Of a stretch of 52,958 nt of DNA, positions 7,199 to 15,150 are shown piece by piece. This DNA comes from Eubacterium sp. (GTDB lineage Bacteria > Bacillota > Clostridia > Lachnospirales > Lachnospiraceae): NCBI GenBank assembly GCA_017472565.1, contig JAFUPY010000073.1, forward strand, positions 1 through 52,958, in the 5' to 3' direction. The translations under genes were made by a program, and so were the position numbers. Position 1 is the first letter of the stretch; every line of letters starts with the position of its first letter. A model generated the notes under the pieces. It did no database searches. It had not been told where the DNA came from and worked only from the letters and a program-made list of their open reading frames with translations.

Positions 7199-8490
7199 GT
7201 ACCGAAATCTTAGGTATTATTGGCGTAGCCATTCTGATTATACTGATTCTCTGCAAAGTGTGGATTGGCGCTGCTTTGGCCATTGTTGGCTTCCTTGGTA
7301 TCGTCCTTATTAGTGGATTTGACACCGCTATGGGCACACTGGTGCTTTCACCTTTTGCTCAGTTGGATAACTATACCACTACAGCCATACCGATGTTTAC
7401 GCTGATGGGTATGATTATAGCAGAGACCAGTATAGGCAGGAATCTGTTTAATTTTGCAAACAAATTTTTAGGACGAGCACCGGGTGGTGTTGCAGGCGCT
7501 ACTGTAGTTGCAGCAGGTCTAATGGGTGCTATCACAGGTTCCGACAACGTATCCTGTGTCATCATGTCCAAACTGGCGCTGCCAGAGTTAAAACGTTATA
7601 ACTATCAGGATTCTCTTGCAACTGCATCTGTAGCAGCAGGCGCTCCACTGGCAATCTTGATTCCACCAAGTATGGCATTCATCCTTTACGGTATGCTGAC
7701 AGAACAGTCTGTAGCCAGCCTGTTTTCTGCTGGTATCATGCCGGGTATCGTAATGGTAGCTGCCTTTGTAGTAGCTATTCTGATTGTATGTAAGAAAAAT
7801 CCGAAACTAGGACCAAAAGGTGCAAAATTTTCAACGAAAGAAAAGTTAGAAGCACTGGTTGGTGTTATTCCTGTACTGATTCTGTTCGTTATTGTATTAG
7901 GAAGTATCTATCTTGGCTTCTGTACCGTAACAGAAGCAGGTGCTATTGGCTCCTTGGGTGCATTTATTATTGCATTGTTCAGCAAAGACCTGAACATCAA
8001 AAAAGTTGGAAAGATTTTAACAGAAACCATTGTTTGCACAGGTTTCGTTATCTTCCTTCTGGTTGGCACTTATGTATTTATCAAATTTATCACTATTTCC
8101 AAGTTGCCGTTTGCAATTACAAATATTGTAACTGGATTGGATGTAGCACCAGGAATTATCCTGCTGGCGGTAGCAATCATGTACATCATTCTTGGTATGA
8201 TTATGCCTCAGATTCCAATGATCATCCTGACTGTTCCGCTGCTTTATCCAGCAATGATGGCAATCGGATATGATCCAATCTGGTTCGGTGTATTCGTAGT
8301 AATGATGATGGCTTTAGGTGCAGTATCTCCACCAATCGGTATGGATGCATTTATTGTATCAGGTATTTCCAAAGTTCCGGTAATGACCATTTACAAAGGG
8401 CTGATACCATTCATTGTGGCAGATATTATTGTAATATTCCTTTGCTGTATCTTCCCGCAGATCGTACTTTGGTTACCGTATTCAATGTAA
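7195..8490 (+). CDS. TRAP transporter large permease (DctM type)
   Basis: A 431-residue protein with about a dozen hydrophobic helices. Family hallmarks are FTLMGMIIAETSIGRNLF near the first third, GAITGSDNVSCVIMSKLALP, AGAPLAILIPPSMAFILYGML and, near the end, ALGAVSPPIGMDAFIVSGIS. It is the sodium-coupled translocation subunit of the TRAP importer. The start overlaps the DctQ stop and has its own GGGGAGG site. A small hairpin in the gap before the binding-protein gene probably tunes mRNA levels between the two. Confidence 0.96.
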   Translation: MSTEILGIIGVAILIILILCKVWIGAALAIVGFLGIVLISGFDTAMGTLVLSPFAQLDNYTTTAIPMFTLMGMIIAETSIGRNLFNFANKFLGRAPGGVAGATVVAAGLMGAITGSDNVSCVIMSKLALPELKRYNYQDSLATASVAAGAPLAILIPPSMAFILYGMLTEQSVASLFSAGIMPGIVMVAAFVVAILIVCKKNPKLGPKGAKFSTKEKLEALVGVIPVLILFVIVLGSIYLGFCTVTEAGAIGSLGAFIIALFSKDLNIKKVGKILTETIVCTGFVIFLLVGTYVFIKFITISKLPFAITNIVTGLDVAPGIILLAVAIMYIILGMIMPQIPMIILTVPLLYPAMMAIGYDPIWFGVFVVMMMALGAVSPPIGMDAFIVSGISKVPVMTIYKGLIPFIVADIIVIFLCCIFPQIVLWLPYSM

Positions 8491-8505
8491 TAAGTTAGAA
8501 CCTAA

Positions 8506-8522
8506 TATCAGTAATACTGATA
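8506..8522 (+). other. Small intercistronic hairpin between permease and binding-protein genes
   Basis: A perfect 7-bp stem TATCAGT with ACTGATA around a 3-nt loop, 15 bases after the DctM stop. It is weak and AT-rich, with no long T tract, so it is more likely an mRNA-stability element than a terminator. Confidence 0.4.
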
Positions 8523-8553
8523 AAAATATTTTAAGGAAAAACAGGAGGTTTTT

Positions 8554-9642
8554 ATGAAAAAGAAAATTTTAGCTCTCGTATTATGTGTTGGCTTAATCGC
8601 ATCCTTCGCTACCGCATGTGGCAATGATGAAGGTGCAGCAGGCAATGGCAGTGGCGCTGCAGCTGGAAATGAAGAGGTGTACAAATTTGATGTATCCTTT
8701 GCAACTCCAGAACCAATCACTGTAGCAATGACAGAAACATTTGAACGCATTGAAGAAGCGTCTAATGGCCGTATTGAATTTACATATTATTACAGTTGGT
8801 CCTTAAGTAGTGTTAATACAATTATTGATGATTTTAATACGGGTATCGTAGATATCGGTGTTGTTCCGATCAACATGCATACAAACCTGTTCCCATATTC
8901 TAATCTTGTAACAGATACGCCATTTATGGGCATCCCAAGTATGGAAGCAAACACTATCATTTATGACGAACTGTATGATGAATATGATGTGTTCAAAGCA
9001 GAATTTGACAATGCAGGCTTGCATTACTGGACATGTTTTGCAAACGCACCATACCATCTTTTCTCAGTAGGTAACAATGCAATTACAACACCAGCTGATT
9101 TAAACGGTGTAAAACTGATGACAGATGATGCCATGTTACAGCAGTATATTACAAACCATGGTGGTGCTCCTGTATCCAGCCCGGTTACTGAATATGCAAC
9201 AAACCTTAACACAAACGTTGTTGATGGAGCAATCAACCACGGTGCTACCTTCTCTGCATTTGGATGCTTAGATTTCCTGAATTCTGCAACCATCTTTGGT
9301 GATCAGGGAATTTTATCCTCCATCGCTTGTGTATGCTTCTCCCAGGATGCATGGAATTCACTTCCAGCAGATCTGCAGCAGTTATTTGATGATGAAGCGA
9401 CTAACTTAAGAGACAACTATACAGCAGAAGTTGCAGCAATGGCAGATGGCGCAATCCAGACATTAGTAGACAGCGGCAAAGACATTGTGTTCTTAACAGA
9501 AGAACAGATTGCAGCATGGAGCGAAGGATTTGATGACATCTTAGCAGATAAAATTGCGGAATTAGAAAAAAATGGTGCAACAGAAGCACAGAAATACTAT
9601 GACATCGTTCAGGATAAGATTGCTGCATATCCGGCAGAATAA
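8554..9642 (+). CDS. TRAP transporter substrate-binding lipoprotein (DctP type)
   Basis: A 362-residue extracytoplasmic solute receptor. The first 21 residues are a lipoprotein signal (KKKILALVLCVGLIASF) with lipidation expected at C22 in ATAC, followed by an acidic, Ala/Gly-rich linker. The mature part follows the DctP pattern (VSFATPEPITVAMTETFERI; DIGVVPINMHTNLFPYSNL; EGAIN-like VVDGAINHGATF). Most DctP proteins bind a carboxylate through an Arg in a KxR motif; here that position reads GVKLMTDD, with Met189 in place of Arg. This suggests that the ligand is not a simple carboxylic acid. The GGAGG site is strong. Confidence 0.94.
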   Translation: MKKKILALVLCVGLIASFATACGNDEGAAGNGSGAAAGNEEVYKFDVSFATPEPITVAMTETFERIEEASNGRIEFTYYYSWSLSSVNTIIDDFNTGIVDIGVVPINMHTNLFPYSNLVTDTPFMGIPSMEANTIIYDELYDEYDVFKAEFDNAGLHYWTCFANAPYHLFSVGNNAITTPADLNGVKLMTDDAMLQQYITNHGGAPVSSPVTEYATNLNTNVVDGAINHGATFSAFGCLDFLNSATIFGDQGILSSIACVCFSQDAWNSLPADLQQLFDDEATNLRDNYTAEVAAMADGAIQTLVDSGKDIVFLTEEQIAAWSEGFDDILADKIAELEKNGATEAQKYYDIVQDKIAAYPAE

Positions 9643-9675
9643 TTAGTTCCCTTTCGGATTAAGGTTCAATAGAAA

Positions 9676-9705
9676 ACAGCCTTCGAGAATTCTCGGAGGC
9701 TGTTG
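9676..9705 (+). terminator. Hairpin after the TRAP binding-protein gene (weak terminator)
   Basis: A 12-bp stem with one wobble pair, ACAGCCTTCGAG with CTCGGAGGCTGT. It lacks a good T run (TGTTGTAC), so it may be partial and let transcription continue into the BKACE gene 30 bases on. Confidence 0.6.
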
Positions 9706-9734
9706 TACACTAAAAATGAAAGAGAGTATGAATT

Positions 9735-10610
9735 ATGGCTAGAAAAATTATTGTTACCGCTGCCTTAACAGGTGCCTTTCAGGGAAAAGCGCAGTGTCCT
9801 GGTCTGCCAGAACAGCCAGATGAAATCGCCCAGGCAGCCTATGAATGTTATAATGCAGGTGCATCTATTGTGCATCTGCATGCTAGAGATAAAAACGGAA
9901 TCAATGTAACGGATCCAAAGATTTTCAGCGAAATCAACAGTAAGATTCGTGCAAAGTGTCCAATTATCACACAGGACTCCACTGCACCGGCAACAAGACC
10001 TGGATTTGATCCGAATTACTGCAGGAGCAGTCTGGAGATATTTGATGCAGAGTTTCTGCCAGAGATGGCTTCTCTGGATGTGGCTTTGATGTATGCAAAA
10101 TGGCAAGGAGAAGGGGCTATGTATGCATGGACCAGAGATGTTTTGATAGAAGCTGCCAAAAAGATGCAGGAACTGAAAATCAAACCAGAGATTGAGATTT
10201 TCAGTCCAACCAATCTGGAGGATGTTGAAGATTACTTGTTATCTTATATTCCGCAACCATTGTCATATAATATTGTTATGGGGATGTCTATTACCCAGGG
10301 TGCCATGAAGTATTCCCCAGAAAATTTAATGGATACGGTAAAAAGATTGCCAAAAGGATGCAATTTTTCAGTTATGCATGTAGGCGCCCGTGAGTTAGAA
10401 GGCGCAATGATGGGGATGCTCCTTGGCGGTGGTGTTCGTGTTGGTTTGGAAGACAACATCTGGTACAGAAAAGGAGAAAAAGCAAAGAGCAATGCTCAGT
10501 TGGTAGAGCGTGCTGTTCGCATGATTCGTGAATTTGGATTTGAAATTGCCACTCCGGATGAAGCAAGAGAAATCTTAAATATCCCGCCATTATCTATTAG
10601 CGGTAGATAG
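9735..10610 (+). CDS. Beta-keto acid cleavage enzyme (BKACE/Kce family)
   Basis: A 291-residue TIM-barrel zinc enzyme of the BKACE family (DUF849). The family condenses a beta-keto acid with acetyl-CoA and splits the product into acetoacetate and a shorter acyl-CoA. The zinc site is visible as H47-L-H49-A-R-D and the glutamate of GLEDN (E239), with D240 next to it as in Kce. GGVRVGLEDNIW and NFSVMHVGARE are typical. The Shine-Dalgarno sequence is weak (AAGAGAG). The next gene is a CoA transferase 9 bases downstream. The substrate could be a product of the PhlG-type hydrolase or a triacetate-like keto acid; family members vary widely, so this is inference. Confidence 0.93.
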   Translation: MARKIIVTAALTGAFQGKAQCPGLPEQPDEIAQAAYECYNAGASIVHLHARDKNGINVTDPKIFSEINSKIRAKCPIITQDSTAPATRPGFDPNYCRSSLEIFDAEFLPEMASLDVALMYAKWQGEGAMYAWTRDVLIEAAKKMQELKIKPEIEIFSPTNLEDVEDYLLSYIPQPLSYNIVMGMSITQGAMKYSPENLMDTVKRLPKGCNFSVMHVGARELEGAMMGMLLGGGVRVGLEDNIWYRKGEKAKSNAQLVERAVRMIREFGFEIATPDEAREILNIPPLSISGR

Positions 10611-10619
10611 GAGGATGGG

Positions 10620-12152
10620 ATGAAAGTAATAACGGCAAATCAGGTTGCCAGTCTGATTCAGGATAACGCTTATTTAGGAGTGGGTGGATTTGGTGCTTTT
10701 GGAGCACCAGAGGAACTACTGATTGCGATTGCAGAAGCATACAAGTGGAAGGGAACGCCTTCTAATTTAACCATAATCTCAGGTATTAGCTGTGGAGATA
10801 TGACCAAAGACGGTCGTGGCTTGAACCATCTGCGTGCGCCTGGTCTGATTAGAACAATGATTGCGGCCCATGTTGGGGTACCTGCATCCATCGGCAACGC
10901 CATTGGAGAAAATAAGATTGCAGGATTTATGCTGCCAATGGGTGTTTACGACAACCTGCTCCGTGCAAAAGCGGCTAATCGTCCAGGATTCCTTACGAAA
11001 GTAGGATTGAATACTTTTTGTGACCCTCGTATCGATGGGTGCAAGGTGAATTGTCTGGCCAAAAAATGTGATGCAGAAATTGTACGTTTGATGGAAATTG
11101 ATGGAGAAGAATATCTGTTTTATAAGACCTTCCCAATAGACGCCTGTATCATTCGTGGTACCTATGCAGATGAAGATGGAAATATTTCTCTAAAAGAAGA
11201 GGCCCTGATTGCAGAACAGTTAGAGATGGCCATGGCAACCCGTAATACTGGTGGCAAAGTCTTTGTTCAGGTAAAAGAGATTGTTTCGTCTGGAACACTT
11301 CCAGCAAAGGAAGTACATATTCATCATAAATTTGTAGACTACGTAATTGTAGCAAAGCCAGAAAATCATCCACAGGGATTTGACAATCCAGAGCTTCGTT
11401 GGGAGTTAACTGGAGAAAAAAGAGTACCTTTAGAGTCTATTCCTGAGATGGAATTATCTGTTCGAAAGGTCATTGCCCGAAGAGCTGCCCAGGATTTAGA
11501 AAATGGTGCGTTGGTGAATCTGGGAATCGGAATGCCTGACGGTGTAGCTATGATTGCCAATGAAGAGGGCATCAACGTTACACTTTCAATAGAAAGTGGG
11601 ACCTTAGGAGGTGTCCCTGTAGGCGGGCTCGGTCTTGGCGCTTCTGTCAATCCAGATGCCATTTACCACATCGCAGATAACTTTGATATGTACGATGGCG
11701 GTGGCCTTGATATGGCGTTCCTTGGAGCTGCCCAGATCGACAAGCATGGCAATGTGAATGTGTCAAAGTTTGGCAGTAAATGCACTGGACCAGGGGGATT
11801 TATTGACATTACCCAGAGTACAAAGAAAGTATACTTTATGGGAACATTTACTGCAGGGAAAGCAGAGTACGAGATCAAAGATGGTGAGATCCATATTGTA
11901 AAAGACGGAACAGGCATCAAGTTCGTCGATCAGGTAGAACAGATTACCTTTTCCGCAAAATATGCCAGAAACAACGATCAGCAGGTATGCTACATTACAG
12001 AACGTGCAGTCTTTGAATTGACAGAAGAAGGATTCCTGTTGACGGAGATTGCACCAGGTGTAGACCTGCAGAAAGATATACTAGATAAGATGGAGTTTGC
12101 TCCAGTTATTTCATCAAACTTAAAAACAATGGATGCACAGATTTTTTCATGA
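10620..12152 (+). CDS. Acyl-CoA:acetate/3-ketoacid CoA transferase, fused alpha-beta type
   Basis: A 510-residue single-chain family I CoA transferase (YdiF/Pct-like). The N-terminal alpha half begins GVGGFGAFGAPEELL. The C-terminal beta half carries NLGIGMPDGVA and the catalytic glutamate E325 in SIESGTLGGVPVGG. Such enzymes move CoA between acetyl- or acyl-CoA and acetoacetate or similar acids through a glutamyl-CoA intermediate. It starts 9 bases after the BKACE stop behind GGAGG, so the two are co-translated. The natural role would be to turn the acetoacetate released by BKACE into acetoacetyl-CoA for thiolysis. It ends at a terminator. Confidence 0.94.
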   Translation: MKVITANQVASLIQDNAYLGVGGFGAFGAPEELLIAIAEAYKWKGTPSNLTIISGISCGDMTKDGRGLNHLRAPGLIRTMIAAHVGVPASIGNAIGENKIAGFMLPMGVYDNLLRAKAANRPGFLTKVGLNTFCDPRIDGCKVNCLAKKCDAEIVRLMEIDGEEYLFYKTFPIDACIIRGTYADEDGNISLKEEALIAEQLEMAMATRNTGGKVFVQVKEIVSSGTLPAKEVHIHHKFVDYVIVAKPENHPQGFDNPELRWELTGEKRVPLESIPEMELSVRKVIARRAAQDLENGALVNLGIGMPDGVAMIANEEGINVTLSIESGTLGGVPVGGLGLGASVNPDAIYHIADNFDMYDGGGLDMAFLGAAQIDKHGNVNVSKFGSKCTGPGGFIDITQSTKKVYFMGTFTAGKAEYEIKDGEIHIVKDGTGIKFVDQVEQITFSAKYARNNDQQVCYITERAVFELTEEGFLLTEIAPGVDLQKDILDKMEFAPVISSNLKTMDAQIFS

Positions 12153-12175
12153 TGTATCAAATATTTCTCCTTTAG

Positions 12176-12210
12176 AGAAGACTCACAGTTGTAGTGGGTC
12201 TTCTTTTCTG
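12176..12210 (+). terminator. Intrinsic terminator of the BKACE-CoA transferase operon
   Basis: An 11-bp stem AGAAGACTCAC with GTGGGTCTTCT (one G-T pair), 7-nt loop, then TTTCTG. Confidence 0.8.
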
Positions 12211-12489
12211 TAGGTACCCCCACTGGTATAAATTTGTTACCTGCCACTTAACGCTTTACACGTTTGAAGTGGGGGCAATCTACCATATTGGTATACACGC
12301 TTGTCGACCGCTCGCCGACCATTGCTCCACTGGATACGTACAACATGGGATTTCCTGTGTTTTACCACCCGGATACGATTATCTTAGTTTTGCATACTTG
12401 GAAATCTTTTCTAAAATGATTGGTTACCAATTCAAAAGTATAATAAGAATAGAAAGAGATTTGAGCAAAACAAGAAGGAGTGATAAAAA
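12211..12489 (+). other. Structured intergenic region upstream of the sugar-binding protein gene
   Basis: No convincing gene lies here. CCCCCACT (12217-12224) can pair with AGTGGGGG (12268-12275). The same 3' strand can instead pair with CCACTT just after 12243, enclosing a nested AACG/CGTT stem, so the two folds exclude each other. Further on are TACCATATTGGTATAC (nearly repeated at 18196), a dyad ATTGGT-T-ACCAAT (12419-12431) and a TATAAT (12439-12444) serving the next gene. It could be a leader RNA, a relic of an IS200/IS605-type element end, or a control region. Confidence 0.45.
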
Positions 12490-13593
12490 ATGAAAAAACA
12501 TTTGAAAGTGTTAGTATGTGGGGCATTGGTTGGCGCCCTTACGTTGTCCATGGTTGGTTGTGGAACAGCAAATGAAGGTGGTGACACAGCCGACAACGGA
12601 TCTGATATCTCCGTTGGAATTATTGTCAAAACTGCAACCAATGCCCATTTTCATGATATTGCCTACGGGGCTTGTGTAGCAGCCAAGGAACTTGGCATTG
12701 GCATTAAGGTGGACAATACTACTTCGGAAGTGGACACGGAAGGACAGATTACCTTATGCGAAAATATGATTTCAGCAGGCTGTGATGCGGTTATCCTTAC
12801 ACCAAATGATTCTGACGGCATGAGTTCTGCAGTAGAAGCGTGTCATAGTGCAGGAATTCCATTTGTAACAGCAGATACCCAGATAACAAATATCTGGGGC
12901 GATGAGAAAAATGCATATATTCCAAACTTTATCGGTGCACACAACGAAGATATTACTTACAACCTGGCATGCAATGTATTTGATGCTTTAGGTGGGGAAG
13001 GCAACGTAGTAATTCTTCGTGGTATTGATGCCACAAGTTCTTCCAATGAAAGAACATCTGGATTTGAAAAGGCTATCAAAGAATATCCGGGTATAACTTT
13101 GATCGAATCGCAGAGTGCAAATTATTCTCAGGACGATGCAGTAAATACAATGGCAGATATTATTCAGGCAAATGACGATATTGATGCCGTTCTTTGCTGT
13201 AACGATATGATGGCAGTTGGTGCTTGTTCCGCATTGATGGAAAATAACATTGAAGTTGGAAAAGACGGTGTACTGGTAGCTGGCGTTGATGGTAATATCA
13301 TCGCATTGGAATCCATCGAACGTGGTGAAATGTATGCAACAGCATACGACTGGGCGATTCTTTGGGGCTACTTAAGTGTAATGCAGGCTTATGATCTGAT
13401 TCAGGGCAAAGAAGTTCCAGAATTCACCATGACTCAGACAGACTGTGTCATTACTTTAGATAACTTGGATGAATATATGCCTCACAGTACAGAAGTGCAG
13501 GAGTGGGGATTTTCCGGCAAGATTCCAGAAGAAGTTTCAGATTATATGTATCAGTTTATTGAAATGGGACTGGAAGGTGTGACAGAAGAGTAA
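12490..13593 (+). CDS. Sugar-type ABC transporter substrate-binding lipoprotein (orphan)
   Basis: A 367-residue periplasmic-binding protein of the ribose/galactose class. The lipoprotein signal peptide ends at C24 (SMVGC). The mature protein has the repressor/sugar-binding pattern: SVGIIVKTATNAHFHDIAYG, ENMISAGCDAVILTPND, GIPFVTADTQI, ATSSSNERTSGFEKAIKEYP, and CNDMMAVGACSALMEN. No ATPase or permease gene accompanies it, and it sits between terminators with its own TATAAT and AGGAG site. It may feed a transporter encoded elsewhere or act as a sensor for a glycoside, for example the sugar of a plant glycoside; that link is speculation. Confidence 0.93.
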   Translation: MKKHLKVLVCGALVGALTLSMVGCGTANEGGDTADNGSDISVGIIVKTATNAHFHDIAYGACVAAKELGIGIKVDNTTSEVDTEGQITLCENMISAGCDAVILTPNDSDGMSSAVEACHSAGIPFVTADTQITNIWGDEKNAYIPNFIGAHNEDITYNLACNVFDALGGEGNVVILRGIDATSSSNERTSGFEKAIKEYPGITLIESQSANYSQDDAVNTMADIIQANDDIDAVLCCNDMMAVGACSALMENNIEVGKDGVLVAGVDGNIIALESIERGEMYATAYDWAILWGYLSVMQAYDLIQGKEVPEFTMTQTDCVITLDNLDEYMPHSTEVQEWGFSGKIPEEVSDYMYQFIEMGLEGVTEE

Positions 13594-13599
13594 ACAAAA

Positions 13600-13636
13600 G
13601 CGCTACGTGAATTTTTTGTTCACGTAGCGTTACTTT
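13600..13636. terminator. Bidirectional terminator between converging genes
   Basis: An 11-bp perfect stem CGCTACGTGAA with TTCACGTAGCG, with A-rich sequence before and TTACTTTTT after. Confidence 0.88.
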
Positions 13637-14389
13637 TTATAATCTGGTGCCCTCATATCTCTGACGTGTACGAATACACTGTTTCAACTGCATGAAACGT
13701 TCCTGCAGATTGCCTGCCGGAATTACCACATCCATGCAAACTGCAATATCATCGATCAGCTTATCGTCGATATCCCGATACATCTGACCTAAGACCTCGT
13801 ATTTTTGATCAAAGGTCTCGGCGTCTAAAAATTTTATCAGCCATGGGTTTGCCTGGCCTTCTTCTGGCTCCTGTGCTGTTTCTGCTGCAGGGACTGCCTG
13901 CTGTTCTCTCTCAATTACAATTGGAGGAATATTCTTAACTGGCTCAAATTCGCGATGTTCCATCTTATCAACATTGATTATAATTCTATCTTCTTTTGGA
14001 AGATTCTCCCGAATTACAACATCTGCTTTCTTTATAGAATCTAGCGTAATCGGCTCAAATACTTCTTTTGGCTCTACTGCCATTTTAACAGGTGCTTCCT
14101 TGGCAGGTACTTCTACAGGTTTCTCTTCTCTGGCCCAGTATGGCTGTTTGTTGTCGGTTTCTACGTATTGAAAACGATACTTCTGTGTAACCTCTGGATA
14201 TTTTTCATGATCCACTTCACTGATGAACATATCATAAGGTCTTGCACAGATACCAAAGTCTCCATACAATGCCTGATATACGACCAGGCGTTCATCGGTT
14301 TCAGAGTGGTGTGCAAGACACACGATCTGATACGGTTTATTTTTAAAATGGAGATATCTTTCTCCTGGTTTTGGATTTCCCTGTGGCAT
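13637..14389 (-). CDS. DUF1653 domain protein with a long C-terminal extension
   Basis: A 250-residue protein. Residues 1-75 are a DUF1653 domain, a small beta-barrel of unknown function (GERYLHFKNKPYQIVCLAHH, SETDERLVVYQALYGDFG, ICARPYDMF). A charged Glu/Pro/Val-rich linker (about 80-175) follows, then a helical C-terminal region (NPWLIKFLDAETFDQKYEVL). Stand-alone DUF1653 proteins are usually only 70-100 residues, so the extension is unusual. The next gene on the same strand starts 70 bases upstream, so they may be co-transcribed. Function unknown. Confidence 0.8.
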   Translation of the reverse strand: MPQGNPKPGERYLHFKNKPYQIVCLAHHSETDERLVVYQALYGDFGICARPYDMFISEVDHEKYPEVTQKYRFQYVETDNKQPYWAREEKPVEVPAKEAPVKMAVEPKEVFEPITLDSIKKADVVIRENLPKEDRIIINVDKMEHREFEPVKNIPPIVIEREQQAVPAAETAQEPEEGQANPWLIKFLDAETFDQKYEVLGQMYRDIDDKLIDDIAVCMDVVIPAGNLQERFMQLKQCIRTRQRYEGTRL

Positions 14390-14459
14390 AAAAAATTACT
14401 CCTTTTCTTCCATATTACTCTTTGTTTTCATTTTGTATGACAGGCTTTCCTGTTTATGA

Positions 14460-14993
14460 TCAACAATTATAGGAATTGATCAAATCCATTCCTTCTGATA
14501 CAAAATCACGCTCGTTCGGAATGGATGTATCCGGACCAGTGACCATCAGGTTAAAGACTGGTTCCATCAGATCTTCCTTACTGTCATATTCATTGCCTAG
14601 TTCCGTGGCAAGGCTGTGCATTTTGGCAGCAGATAAGATAGCACCATCACCAGCTTCCACGCCAGCCATTTGCTTAAACGCCTGGGCAGATGGTCTGGTT
14701 CTTAATTCCTGCTCCGTCATATTATCCTTGGCACGTTCTGCCGCTTTTCTTGTGGCATACGCACCAGCGGACGTAGATTTGCTTGCGGCATTCGCACGGT
14801 TTTTCATACTGTTTTGAGACTTGGATTCTTTATAATAGGAAGATCGGCCTTCTGTATAAGTGCTGTTAGAATGCCTGCCCTCCGTATAAGTTGTGTTCGG
14901 TGCTTTTCTTTTTGCTTTTTCCTGTTTCTGCTTGTTCAAGGTAGCTATCAGCGAAACAATTGCGACAATGATTACAAAAATAGATCCAGCCAT
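14460..14993 (-). CDS. Hypothetical protein with an N-terminal membrane anchor
   Basis: A 177-residue protein not recognised. Residues 2-20 (AGSIFVIIVAIVSLIATL) form one transmembrane helix, followed by a highly basic, Ser/Tyr/Thr-rich segment containing two near copies of TYTEGRxSxSxY, then an Ala-rich helix and a more regular C-terminal domain (QAFKQMAGVEAGDGAILSAA; FNLMVTGPDTSIPNERDF). It looks like an anchored cytoplasmic protein with a disordered linker. It is followed on the same strand by the DUF1653 gene. Coding status is supported by a good Shine-Dalgarno sequence (AAAGGAG) and consistent codon use. Confidence 0.65.
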   Translation of the reverse strand: MAGSIFVIIVAIVSLIATLNKQKQEKAKRKAPNTTYTEGRHSNSTYTEGRSSYYKESKSQNSMKNRANAASKSTSAGAYATRKAAERAKDNMTEQELRTRPSAQAFKQMAGVEAGDGAILSAAKMHSLATELGNEYDSKEDLMEPVFNLMVTGPDTSIPNERDFVSEGMDLINSYNC

Positions 14994-15150
14994 TATGTAC
15001 TCCTTTCAGATGCAAAGTAACGAGTGGAACGAATTAAGTATACCACAAATCTTTGCCAACAAAAAGCTTTTCAAACGCAACTTTTTATTTACAAAAAAGC
15101 TGGTAACCATTAGGATATTAGTAGAAACATTTTTTTGAGGAGGACTCTGT

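Noticed and set aside
12211-12489. Complete insertion sequence
   Set aside because: There is no transposase frame and no target duplication that I could see; only a structural resemblance to an IS200/IS605 end is possible.
12194-12493. Short open frame upstream of the sugar-binding protein
   Set aside because: It overlaps a terminator and a promoter, has no recognisable domain, and ends inside the next gene start; I treat the region as non-coding.
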